DNA from: Flavobacterium johnsoniae | Lineage (GTDB): Bacteria > Bacteroidota > Bacteroidia > Flavobacteriales > Flavobacteriaceae | Direction of reading: 5' to 3' | Length of the DNA: 64,000 nucleotides | NCBI RefSeq assembly: GCF_030388325.1 | Contig: NZ_CP103794.1 | Span: 4,216,001 to 4,280,000, forward strand | Shown: piece after piece, positions 1 through 8,800 of the stretch | Position numbering within the stretch: the stretch's first letter is position 1 | How the letters are laid out: each line of letters starts with the position of its first letter | Notes under the pieces: model-generated | What the model saw: the letters and a program-made list of their open reading frames with translations, nothing else | Databases searched by the model: none | Told to the model about the DNA's origin: nothing | Position numbers and translations under genes: made by a program

Positions 1-441
1 AATATTTTTCTTTTTGTATTCCGTTAAAAACTGAACAGATTCTTCGTAGAAAATAGGTGCAAAAAGTAATCCGTCACATTCAAACTGCATTATTTTTTTT
101 ACAGATTCTTTAAAAGAAGAAAGATTATAATCATAGAAAAAATAATCCAGAACAATTCCGAATTTACTGAATTCTAAAGCCGCTTTTTCGATTCCGTCAA
201 TTTGGCTTTTCCAATATTCTAATGTTTCAGATTTTGGCAGGAAAATAGCAAAGTGAAATTTCTTGTTTAATGCCAAATTGCTTGCTAAAATATTTCGCTT
301 ATAGCCAAATTCTTCAATAATCGCATTGACTTTATCAACCGTTTCTTGAGCCACTTGTCCACGCTTGTGTATAATTCGATCCACAGTTCCTGGCGAAATA
401 TTAGCTAATTCAGCAATTTTTTTAATCGTTATGATATTGAT
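1..441 (-). CDS. LacI-family transcriptional regulator, partial, start unclear
   Basis: The minus strand reads an N-terminal LacI helix-turn-helix (ITIKKIAELANISPGTVDRI) followed by the start of a periplasmic-binding-protein-like effector domain, which continues past the left edge. The gene diverges from the uronate operon starting at 602, and a palindromic site lies between them, so it is probably the repressor of that operon with a uronate-derived inducer (inference). The start is odd. No ATG, GTG or TTG lies in frame between the upstream in-frame stops (near 490) and the helix-turn-helix. The candidates are ATC or ATA codons around 430-441. The first in-frame GTG (382-384) would delete the recognition helix. 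The upper coordinate is therefore a guess; the family call is firm. Confidence 0.85.
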   Translation of the reverse strand, partial: MNIITIKKIAELANISPGTVDRIIHKRGQVAQETVDKVNAIIEEFGYKRNILASNLALNKKFHFAIFLPKSETLEYWKSQIDGIEKAALEFSKFGIVLDYFFYDYNLSSFKESVKKIMQFECDGLLFAPIFYEESVQFLTEYKKKNI

Positions 442-503
442 TCTTTTTAAGTTAAAAAAATAAAAGCAGTGCGGTAAAATTAATTTATTTTATCAAAAAT
501 AAG

Positions 504-533
504 TTGTTTTACAGTACAATTTACATACATTTG
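504..533 (+). promoter_or_regulatory. Bacteroidetes-type promoter of the uronate operon
   Basis: TTG (504-506) is followed by 19 bases and TACATTTG (526-533). This matches the TTG-N19-TAnnTTTG form of the primary sigma factor in Bacteroidetes. Transcription would start near 540, leaving a leader of about 60 bases before the ATG at 602. Confidence 0.75.
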
Positions 534-542
534 TAAAAACAC

Positions 543-556
543 CGTGTACGCACACG
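543..556. promoter_or_regulatory. Probable LacI-type operator
   Basis: CGTGTACGCACACG is an imperfect palindrome (12 of 14 positions symmetric) with a central CG, typical of LacI-family operators. It sits immediately downstream of the -7 element, over the expected transcription start, where a bound repressor would block initiation. The divergent LacI-type gene is the obvious ligand (inference). Confidence 0.6.
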
Positions 557-601
557 CAAATATACATATAACATTAAAAAACCAAAATAATAGCGAAAAA
601 A

Positions 602-1051
602 ATGATAGTAGATTCATTACAAAACGCAGCAAAATATTATAATCTGCACCCTAATTTCAAAAAAGCATTTGAATATGTAAATCAAAATGATATCGCCAAT
701 CTTGAAGAAGGCACTTTTGAAATCGGCGAAGGCCTAAAATTGATCGTAATTGTTGGACAAGGAAATACGAAAGAAGAAGCCGTGAAAGGATTTGAATGCC
801 ATGATAAAAATATCGACATTCAGATTTCTATAAAAGGTCCAGAAACTTTTGCGTGGAAACCAAGAGAAAAATGTGTTAATCCAAATGGAGATTATAGTGA
901 CGAAAGAGACGTTCGCTTTTTTCACGATTCACCCGATACGTTTTTTCAATTGCAAGAAAAACAATTTGCAATCTTATTTCCAGAAGATGTTCATACGGCA
1001 ATGATTGGAGAAGGTCTTTTGAAGAAAATTGTAATTAAAGTAAAAATATAA
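602..1051 (+). CDS. YhcH/YjgK/YiaL (DUF386) family protein
   Basis: A 149-residue protein with the layout of the YhcH/YiaL/EbgC family, a small cupin-like fold often found in sialic acid, uronate and other acidic-sugar operons. Seen here: an N-terminal helical segment, then a beta-rich core with conserved-looking acidic and histidine residues (FFHDSPDTFF, FPEDVHTAMIG) that would bind a metal. The exact reaction is not established for most members; isomerase or mutarotase roles have been suggested. It is the first gene of a tight operon with the aldolase at 1055 (3 bases apart), which supports a role in uronate handling. Confidence 0.85.
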   Translation: MIVDSLQNAAKYYNLHPNFKKAFEYVNQNDIANLEEGTFEIGEGLKLIVIVGQGNTKEEAVKGFECHDKNIDIQISIKGPETFAWKPREKCVNPNGDYSDERDVRFFHDSPDTFFQLQEKQFAILFPEDVHTAMIGEGLLKKIVIKVKI

Positions 1052-1054
1052 TTT

Positions 1055-1717
1055 ATGAGTACCATTCAGAACTCAATTGATGTAATTGTAAAACAAGGAA
1101 TGCTTCCGTTGTATTTCAATGCAGATGAGAACAAAAGTATTGCTGTTTTAAAAACACTATATAATGTCGGAATTAGAGCTGTAGAATATACAAGCCGTGG
1201 ACCAGAAGCACTTTCGAATTTCAAAAAAATGATTGAATTAAGAAATGCTGAAATGCCAGGAATGCTTTTAGGAATAGGAACTATTAAAAATTTAGCACAA
1301 GCAGAAACCTATTATTTAGCTGGAGCTGATTTTTTTATCAGTCCGGGATTTGTTCCTGAAATTGCAACCTTTTTAATTGGAAAAGAGGTTTTATATGCTC
1401 CGGGATGTATGACACCAACAGAAATTATTGCGGCTGAAAATGCTGGAGTAAAATTCATTAAACTTTTTCCTGGAAATATTTTAGGACCTGATTTTATGAG
1501 TGGAATAAAAGATGTTTTTCCAAATTTAACTTTCATGCCAACTGGCGGTGTAGACACTACTCGACAAAGCATTGAAACATGGTTTAATGCGGGAGTTTCG
1601 GCAGTTGGAATGGGAAGTAAATTAATTAGCAAAGAAGTAATGAATTACGAGGCTTACGATACAATTGAAAAAGAAACTAAAAGAGTTTTGGATTTGATTG
1701 AAACGATAAGAGGTTAA
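1055..1717 (+). CDS. eda: KDPG/KHG-type aldolase
   Basis: A class I aldolase of the 2-keto-3-deoxy-6-phosphogluconate / 4-hydroxy-2-oxoglutarate family, 220 residues (usual length about 210-220). It cleaves KDPG to pyruvate and glyceraldehyde 3-phosphate, the last step of uronate breakdown. The Schiff-base lysine is in GVKFIKLFPG (Lys136), the catalytic glutamate in VEYT (Glu44), and the phosphate-binding loop in PTGGVDTT. It starts 3 bases after the YhcH-like gene and precedes the SDR gene by 38 bases. The KDG kinase that should supply its substrate is not in the window. Confidence 0.9.
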   Translation: MSTIQNSIDVIVKQGMLPLYFNADENKSIAVLKTLYNVGIRAVEYTSRGPEALSNFKKMIELRNAEMPGMLLGIGTIKNLAQAETYYLAGADFFISPGFVPEIATFLIGKEVLYAPGCMTPTEIIAAENAGVKFIKLFPGNILGPDFMSGIKDVFPNLTFMPTGGVDTTRQSIETWFNAGVSAVGMGSKLISKEVMNYEAYDTIEKETKRVLDLIETIRG

Positions 1718-1755
1718 AAATCAAATTCAACCAAAATAATAAATTATAAAAATAA

Positions 1756-2568
1756 ATGGATTCAATATTCAATCTTAAAGGAAAAATTGCACTGATTACG
1801 GGCGGTGCTGGAGTTTTAGGAAGTAATTTTGCAAATGTATTAGCCAAACAAGGCGTGATTGTCGGAATCGTTTCACAATCTCTTGAAAAAGCTGAAAATA
1901 CTGTAAAAACAATCGAAGCAAATGGTGGGCAAGGTTTTGCAGTTCAGGCGAATGTTTTAAACAAAGAAGAAATAGAAAAAGTTAGAGATTTTATCGTTGA
2001 AAAATACGGCCGTTTGGATATTCTGATAAATGGTGCGGGCGGAAATATGCCTGGAGCAACTATTCAGCCAGATCAAGCTATTTATGATATGAAAACCGAT
2101 GATTTACAAAAAGTTATTGATTTGAATATTATTGGAACGATGCTTCCTTCTCAGGTTTTTGCTGAACTTTTTGCAAAACAGAAATCAGGAAATATCATTA
2201 ATATTTCGTCTGCATCGGCTCAAAGACCTTTGACAAGAGTTGTTGGTTATTCAGCTTCGAAAGCGGCAATTGACAATTTCACGCAATGGATGGCGGTTGA
2301 ATTAGCTTCTAAATATGGCGAAGGAATTCGTGTAAACGCTATTTCACCAGGATTTTTTATTGGAGAACAAAACCGTGCATTGTTACTAACTCCAGAAGGA
2401 AAATTAACTCCAAGAGGAGAAAAAATTATAGATCATACGCCAATGGGAAGATTTGGTTCGCCAGAAGATATTGACGGAGCGCTTTTATTTTTATGCAGCG
2501 ACATGTCTAAATTCGTAACCGGAATAACATTAAAAGTAGATGGTGGTTTTGCCGCTACAAGTATTTAA
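1756..2568 (+). CDS. SDR-family D-mannonate (fructuronate) oxidoreductase
   Basis: A 270-residue short-chain dehydrogenase. It has an N-terminal TGGAGVLG nucleotide-binding loop, a catalytic Ser in NISSASA and YSASK near residue 164. An extended loop (residues about 95-115) and its place directly before uxuA point to the SDR-type mannonate oxidoreductase common in Bacteroidetes, which interconverts D-fructuronate and D-mannonate. That makes it an analogue, not a homologue, of E. coli UxuB. The substrate rests on context; other 3-oxoacyl-reductase-like SDRs look similar. Confidence 0.8.
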   Translation: MDSIFNLKGKIALITGGAGVLGSNFANVLAKQGVIVGIVSQSLEKAENTVKTIEANGGQGFAVQANVLNKEEIEKVRDFIVEKYGRLDILINGAGGNMPGATIQPDQAIYDMKTDDLQKVIDLNIIGTMLPSQVFAELFAKQKSGNIINISSASAQRPLTRVVGYSASKAAIDNFTQWMAVELASKYGEGIRVNAISPGFFIGEQNRALLLTPEGKLTPRGEKIIDHTPMGRFGSPEDIDGALLFLCSDMSKFVTGITLKVDGGFAATSI

Positions 2569-2592
2569 AAACATTAAAATAATTACACAAAA

Positions 2593-3777
2593 ATGGAACA
2601 AACATTAAGATGGTTCGGACCAAATGATCCTGTTTCTTTACAAGATATTGCACAAACTGGAGCAACCGGAATTGTAACAGCTTTACACCACATTCCAAAC
2701 GGACAAGTTTGGAGTATTGATGAAATTATTAAACGAAAAGTTGAAATTGAACATCAAGACGGAGATCCTAAAAAAGGCGCTTCTGGTTTGACTTGGTCGG
2801 TTGTAGAAAGTATTCCAGTTCACGAAGACATTAAAAAGCAAACTGGAAATTATCTTCAATACATTGAAAATTATAAAGAAAGCATTCGCAATCTGGCTTT
2901 ATGCGGAATTAAATGCGTTTGTTATAATTTCATGCCCGTTTTAGATTGGTCTAGAACAGATTTGTCTTTTACAGTTGAAGATGGTTCTAAAGCTTTACGT
3001 TTTGATATCAATGCTTTTGCCGCTTTCGAATTGTTTATTTTAAAAAGACCAGGCGCAGAAAACGAATATTCTGAAGAACAGACTCAAAAAGCAAAAAGCT
3101 ATTTTGAAGCCATGACTGCCGAAGATAAAGTAAAACTTCAGCAAAACATTTTAGCTGGACTTCCGGGAGCTGAAGAAGCTTATTCTGTTGAAGATTTCTT
3201 AGTTACTTTGAGCGCTTACAATCATATTGATAGACAAGCTTTAAAGAATAATCTTTTTCATTTTCTAAAAGAAATTATTCCTGTTGCAGAAAGTAAAGGA
3301 GTTTTAATGGCGATTCACCCAGACGATCCACCTTACCCAATTTTAGGTTTACCAAGAGTTGTGAGTACTGAAGAAGATTTGATCGAATTAATGAATGCTG
3401 CTCCTTCTCCATCAAATGGATTTACAATGTGTACAGGTTCTTATGGTGTTCGTGCTGATAATGATTTACCCGGAATTGTAAGACGTCATGGCGATAAAAT
3501 GAATTTTATTCACTTAAGAAGTACACAACGCGACGAAGAAGGAAGTTTCTACGAAGCAAACCATCTTGAAGGCGACGTTGATATGTACGAAGTCGTAAAA
3601 GCAATTTTGGAAGTTGAAAAAAGAAACAACAGCAAATTACCGATGCGACCAGATCACGGACATCAAATGTTGGACGATTTGAAGAAAAAAACAAATCCAG
3701 GTTATTCTGCAATAGGCCGTTTAAGAGGTTTAGCAGAACTACGAGGACTAGAATTGGGGATCAAACGATCTTTATAA
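2593..3777 (+). CDS. uxuA: Mannonate dehydratase
   Basis: A 394-residue TIM-barrel protein of the UxuA family, the usual family length. It converts D-mannonate to 2-keto-3-deoxy-D-gluconate. Seen in sequence: the N-terminal [16 protein letters not shown], the [12 protein letters not shown] strand, the metal-site segment AIHPDDPP, the MCTGSYG segment, and the C-terminal RPDHGHQM. It is the fourth gene of the operon, 24 bases after the SDR gene. The order (oxidoreductase, dehydratase, aldolase in one operon) is the fructuronate branch without isomerase and kinase. Confidence 0.95.
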   Translation: MEQTLRWFGPNDPVSLQDIAQTGATGIVTALHHIPNGQVWSIDEIIKRKVEIEHQDGDPKKGASGLTWSVVESIPVHEDIKKQTGNYLQYIENYKESIRNLALCGIKCVCYNFMPVLDWSRTDLSFTVEDGSKALRFDINAFAAFELFILKRPGAENEYSEEQTQKAKSYFEAMTAEDKVKLQQNILAGLPGAEEAYSVEDFLVTLSAYNHIDRQALKNNLFHFLKEIIPVAESKGVLMAIHPDDPPYPILGLPRVVSTEEDLIELMNAAPSPSNGFTMCTGSYGVRADNDLPGIVRRHGDKMNFIHLRSTQRDEEGSFYEANHLEGDVDMYEVVKAILEVEKRNNSKLPMRPDHGHQMLDDLKKKTNPGYSAIGRLRGLAELRGLELGIKRSL

Positions 3778-3782
3778 TTGAT

Positions 3783-4020
3783 TTTGCCACTAAGGCGGTA
3801 AGACACTAAGTATGTTTTTAGCTTTATCTTTTTAGTCTCTAAAAGACGCTAAAACGAAAAGTTCTTTCTCATTTTTGTCATCCTGACGAAGGAAGGATCT
3901 TCACAAGCGACTCCACAAAGATTGTCGATTTAGTTTGTAGAGCCACTTGCGGAGATTCCTCGTTCCTCGGAATGACAAACTAGAGTAAAAAACTTTGTGA
4001 CTTAGTGACTTAGTGGCAAA
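3783..4020. repeat. Nested intergenic inverted repeat (TTTGCCACTAAG / GTCATTCCGA words)
   Basis: The gap between uxuA and the beta-helix gene holds two nested inverted repeats. Outer arms: TTTGCCACTAAG (3783-3794) pairs exactly with CTTAGTGGCAAA (4009-4020). Inner arms: 3874-3909 and 3944-3979 are imperfect complements of the form GTCATTCCGAGGAACGAGGA. The inner word recurs in altered form at 26947-27064. A hairpin in RNA or a mobile palindrome are both possible. Confidence 0.75.
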
Positions 4021-4063
4021 TCTAACACACAAAAAACTAACTAACCACAAAAACCACAAAACC

Positions 4064-5692
4064 ATGATTCGCCAAGCCATTATCCTCTCCTGTGGCTTTT
4101 TTATGAATACCATATTGGCGCAGGAATTACCTAAAATTATTACTTCAAAAACAAATTATCTTCCTGATTTTAGTTATGCAGGTTATCACTTCGGCGAAAG
4201 CCAGATTCCTGAAACTAACGGAAAAATCATTAATGCAACAGATTTTGGCGTAAAAGCCAACGATGAATTAGATGATTCGAAAGCCCTTTTAAAAGCCTTT
4301 AAAGCTGCTAATGCCGTTGAAGGAAATGTAATTTTGCAATTACCCGCAGGAAAAATCATTCTTAGTGATATTCTCTATATCGAAAGAAGCAATTTTGTCC
4401 TTCGTGGCGCTGGTTCTAATCAAAACGGAACTGAAATCTACTTTCCAAGACCGATGATGTATCTCAAAGATTCTGAAGTTCTAGCAGAATTACGAGAATA
4501 TTTAACCACTTTTGATAAAAGACAACGCGAAGCAGAAAACAATATTGATCTTCCTTTTTCGCAATATGCTTGGTCTGGAGGTTTTATCTGGACGCAGGTT
4601 CCGGGAGAACGTGTAAAATCGTATTTAGACAAATATGAACCAGAATCTAATCCGTTGGCAAAAGTCAGTTCTGGAAAAATGGGAGAACATATAATTAATG
4701 TATCAGATGTAAAAGGATTAAAAGTTGGTGATGTTGTCGAATTGCAATTGTTTAATAAAGAGGGTGAAAATGGCGAAATCATAAAAGATTTATATCAAGG
4801 TGCAAAAGTAAAACCTGGTTCGCATCATTGGAAATTTCCGAAACTGCCGATTGTAAGACAGCAAGTTGAAATCACTAAAATTTCAGGTTCTAAAATTACT
4901 TTAAAAACACCTTTAACTATTTCGATCAAACCTAGTTATCAGGCACAATTAGTAGAATGGAAACATTTAAATGAAGTCGGAATTGAACATCTTCGTTTTA
5001 CTTTTCCTGATATTCCGAGAGTTGCGCATCATGTTGAACCCGGAAACAATGGTATTTTCTTAACTCGCCTTTTCAATAGTTGGGTTAAAGATGTAAAAAT
5101 TACCAACGCAGACAGTGGAATTCTAGCCGAAGAAGTTTCTAACGTTACCATTGAAGATATTACAACCGATGGACCACATTTATCACATTATACCGTAACT
5201 TTGGGAGGTGTTCATAATGTTTTAGTTAAGAATTTAAAAATCTACAATAAGGCAGTTCATCCTTTGAGTTTTAATACATTTTCTACTAAAAATGTATATC
5301 AAGATTGCGAGATTTTTGACGATGCGCTTTTAGACCAGCATTCGGGAGCAAATCATCAAAATTTATTTGATAATATTACCGTTCATATTACCCCTGACAA
5401 AAATAATAGCTATCTTTTATTTGGCGGCGGTGGCGCGGATTATTGGAAACCATCGCACGGACCTTTCAGTACTTTTTGGAATTTAAATGTACAAGTAGAA
5501 AATCCAGATACTACAAAACCAGTTTTATTGTATGGAATGAAAGATGGAGCTCTGGCAAGAATTATTGGTGTTCATGGAAATACTAAATTTGAAATTAAAT
5601 ATGACGTTGATCCGTATATTGAGCTTTTGAATACACCGATAGAAAAAATTCCATCGCTGTATGATTATCAATTGAAAAAGCGATTAAAATAA
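4064..5692 (+). CDS. Secreted right-handed beta-helix protein, putative polysaccharide lyase or hydrolase
   Basis: A 542-residue protein starting at ATG 4064, which gives a clean signal peptide (MIRQAIILSCGFFMNTILAQ); the longer frame from 4013 adds an implausible polar leader. After the signal comes NATDFGVKANDELDDSKAL, the N-terminal signature of the pectate-lyase-3 / GH28-like beta-helix superfamily. A non-helical insert lies around residues 140-290, followed by beta-helix coils rich in Asn and Asp (GILAEEVSNVTIEDIT, NVLVKNLKIYN, NVYQDCEIFDD). I do not recognise a CAZy family with confidence. Position between uronate catabolism and the SusCD locus suggests it acts on a uronate-containing glycan in the periplasm or at the surface (inference). 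Confidence 0.7.
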   Translation: MIRQAIILSCGFFMNTILAQELPKIITSKTNYLPDFSYAGYHFGESQIPETNGKIINATDFGVKANDELDDSKALLKAFKAANAVEGNVILQLPAGKIILSDILYIERSNFVLRGAGSNQNGTEIYFPRPMMYLKDSEVLAELREYLTTFDKRQREAENNIDLPFSQYAWSGGFIWTQVPGERVKSYLDKYEPESNPLAKVSSGKMGEHIINVSDVKGLKVGDVVELQLFNKEGENGEIIKDLYQGAKVKPGSHHWKFPKLPIVRQQVEITKISGSKITLKTPLTISIKPSYQAQLVEWKHLNEVGIEHLRFTFPDIPRVAHHVEPGNNGIFLTRLFNSWVKDVKITNADSGILAEEVSNVTIEDITTDGPHLSHYTVTLGGVHNVLVKNLKIYNKAVHPLSFNTFSTKNVYQDCEIFDDALLDQHSGANHQNLFDNITVHITPDKNNSYLLFGGGGADYWKPSHGPFSTFWNLNVQVENPDTTKPVLLYGMKDGALARIIGVHGNTKFEIKYDVDPYIELLNTPIEKIPSLYDYQLKKRLK

Positions 5693-5717
5693 GTTTTTTG
5701 CTCATCATAAATTATAA

Positions 5718-5792
5718 TCTCGAAAAGTCGCTAAGACGCAAAGAAATTAACTTAAAAAAAACAAAACTTTGCAACTCTGCGACTTTGCGAGA
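5718..5792. repeat. Intergenic inverted repeat (GTCGCTAAGACGCAAAG word)
   Basis: Arms 5718-5743 and 5767-5792 are imperfect complements (TCTCGAAAAGTCGCTAAGAC against the reverse of the right arm). They sit between the beta-helix gene and the hybrid regulator. The CGCAAAG/CGCTAAG vocabulary is shared with the elements at 18803-18909 and 25595-25748. Confidence 0.7.
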
Positions 5793-5822
5793 GTATAAAT
5801 TCACAATATAAACTCCTGTGCT

Positions 5823-8800
5823 ATGAAATTTAAAATAGCTCTTTTATTTTTAGTCTTTATTTTCGGAAACCTATTTTCCCAGAATAAATATCGTCTTAAA
5901 AATTTCTCTACCACCGATGGGCTTTCGCAAAGTTCTGTCATTGCTATACATCAGGATAAATTTGGACAAATGTGGTTTGGAACGCGTGACGGTTTAAACA
6001 AATATGACGGAAGCCGATTTACCATTTTCAGAAACGACGTCAGTGATAAATATTCCATCAGTAATAATGATATTTTGGCGATTGAAGAAGACAATTCAGG
6101 AAAAATCTGGGTCGGAACTTATAACGGATTAAATTGCTACGATCCTATTTCTAACCGTTTTACAAGATATCTTCATACCAAAGCCAATCATACAATAAGT
6201 AATAATGCTGTTTGGAGCATTCGGGAAATTGGAGGCGAAATGTGGTTCGGAACTTCAAAAGGATTAACCATTTTAAATAAAAAATCGGGATTATTTTCTT
6301 CGGTTTTTCATTCAGATGACGATGCTTCGACTCTTCCAAGCAATAATATTCTTAGTATTTTAAAAACTCGAGAAGGAGAAATATGGATTGGAACTACGAA
6401 AGGCTTATGTCTTTTAACTGGTAGAAAAAATGGCAAATTGTACTTTAAAAATTATCCTTTAAATGCTACAGATTTACTAAATGTGCAATCGGTAATTGAA
6501 GACAAAAATGGAGATTTATGGGTTGGGACAAAAAACAAAGGTCTTTTGAAATTTAATCAAAAAGAAAAAGCTTTTGTTTCTTTTTTACCCGCTGAAAAAT
6601 ACCGCGAAATCAATACTGACATTCGATCTTTAGTAATTGACAATCAAGGCTCTTTATGGGTTGGCGCTTATGACGGAATTTACATTTTAGGGAAAGATCA
6701 AAATCTTCAAAAAATCAATAACAGCAATAACGCCAACGGAATCGATAAAGTAAAGTCGGTTTTTATGGATAAAAAAGGATCAATTTGGATTGGCTGTTAT
6801 TATAAAGGCGTGAATCTTTGGGATATTTCTAATGTTAATTTCTCAAATTACAACCAAACCTCAAAAAAGATTCCGATGAGTTTTGATGTTGTAAGTTCTA
6901 TAATTGCAGATAAAAATCAGAATATTTATTTTGGAACGGAAGGAGGCGGAATAACAATTTACAATAAAAATTCTGAAGCTATAAGTTACATCAACAGCAA
7001 AACTGGACAGTTTAATAAAAATGATATAAAAGCGATGTGTCTTTCTGATGATCATATTTTATGGATTGGAACTTTTTCTAAAGGATTATCGGCTTATAAT
7101 ACTATTTCTAAAAAAATTGAAGACAACCGAATTGCGTCTGATTTAACCGATTTATTAAAAGAGAGCGGTGTTTATTCGCTTAAAGCGGAAAACAAAATTT
7201 TATGGATTGGAACTTTTGGCAAAGGTTTAATTCGCTATAACACAACAGATAAAACCTTCCAAATTATTGGAAATGATACTTCTAAACCAGTTTTCTTGAC
7301 CAATAATATGGTTCGCAGTATTTTGATTGACAAACAAAATTCAATATGGCTTGGAACACAAAATGGGTTAAATCGTATTTCGCTTCGAAATTTTAATCCG
7401 AAGAAATATCAAATACAGCATTACTTTTACGATCATTCGGCTTTGTCTGGTGATGATATTTTAACCTTATTTGAAGATTCTCAAAATAAAATCTGGGTCG
7501 GGACAAAAGCAAAAGGTCTTCATGTTTTTGATGGAAAAAAATTCAATAGAATTAATCTCAAAGTTGGAAATACGGTCATAACTTCTATTCATTCTATTTT
7601 AGAAGACGATGCTAAAAACTTATGGATCAGCACCAATCAGGGAATTATAAAATACAATCAATCTAAAAAAACGGTTGTAATTTATGATCAGAAAGATGGT
7701 TTGGCAAGTAACGAATTCAATGATAATTCTGCTTTAAAAGTAAGTTCTAATCAATTTTATTTTGGAAGTCCATCTGGCGCCACATTTTTTGATGCTTCAA
7801 AAATTTCCTTAAATAATTATGCTCCGCAGGTTTTAATTACCGATTTAAAAATTAAAAACGAAATTATCAATGCACATGACAAAGATGGAATTTTAGAACA
7901 AAGTATTGGTTTTACCAAAACGATTACTTTAGATTATGATAAAGCAAATTTCTCCATCAATTTTGCAATTCCAAATTACATTCGATCTAAGAATAATCAA
8001 TACAGTTATCGTTTGGTTGGTTTAGAAAACAACTGGACGACGACTAAAAACAGCGAAGCCAATTTTGCGATTCAAAATCCTGGAACCTATACTTTTGAAG
8101 TTCGCGGTGCCAATAATGATGGCGTTTGGAATCAAACTCCTACAACATTAACTGTAATTGTAAATCCCGCTCCGTGGCGCAGTATTTGGGCATTTTTATT
8201 GTACGGAATTATAATTGGTTTGGGCTTATACGGTTTGATTTGGATTATGAAATCGAAAGCGAGATTGAAGCAAAAACTGGAATTGGAATATCTGGAAACA
8301 CAGCGAATTGAAGAAAACAACAAATTAAAATTGGATTTCTTTACCAATATTTCGCATGAATTTAGAACACCTTTGACTTTAATTTTAGGTCCGTTACAGC
8401 AAATTTTAGCTGATTATAACGGAACTAACGAAATGTACAAAAAGCTTTTGGTTATTGAAGGAAGTGCCAATCATCTTCTAAGTTTGATTAACCGTTTAAT
8501 GGATTTCAGAAAATTAGAAAATCATCAAGTTTCGCTGGAATCTGCAAACGGAAACATTGTCAAATTCACAAAAGAAATCTTTTTATCATTTATCGAATAT
8601 GCCAAAGACGGCGGTTACGATTATACTTTTGAAACTCAAAACGAAGAAATTCTAGTTTATTTTGACCGATACAAACTCGAACGCGTTTTTTATAATTTGA
8701 TTTCGAATGCTTTTAGATACACTCCAAAAGGCGGTTCGATAAATATTAAAATCAATCACGATCAGCAGAATCTTTTTATTGCGGTTGAAGATTCTGGCGT

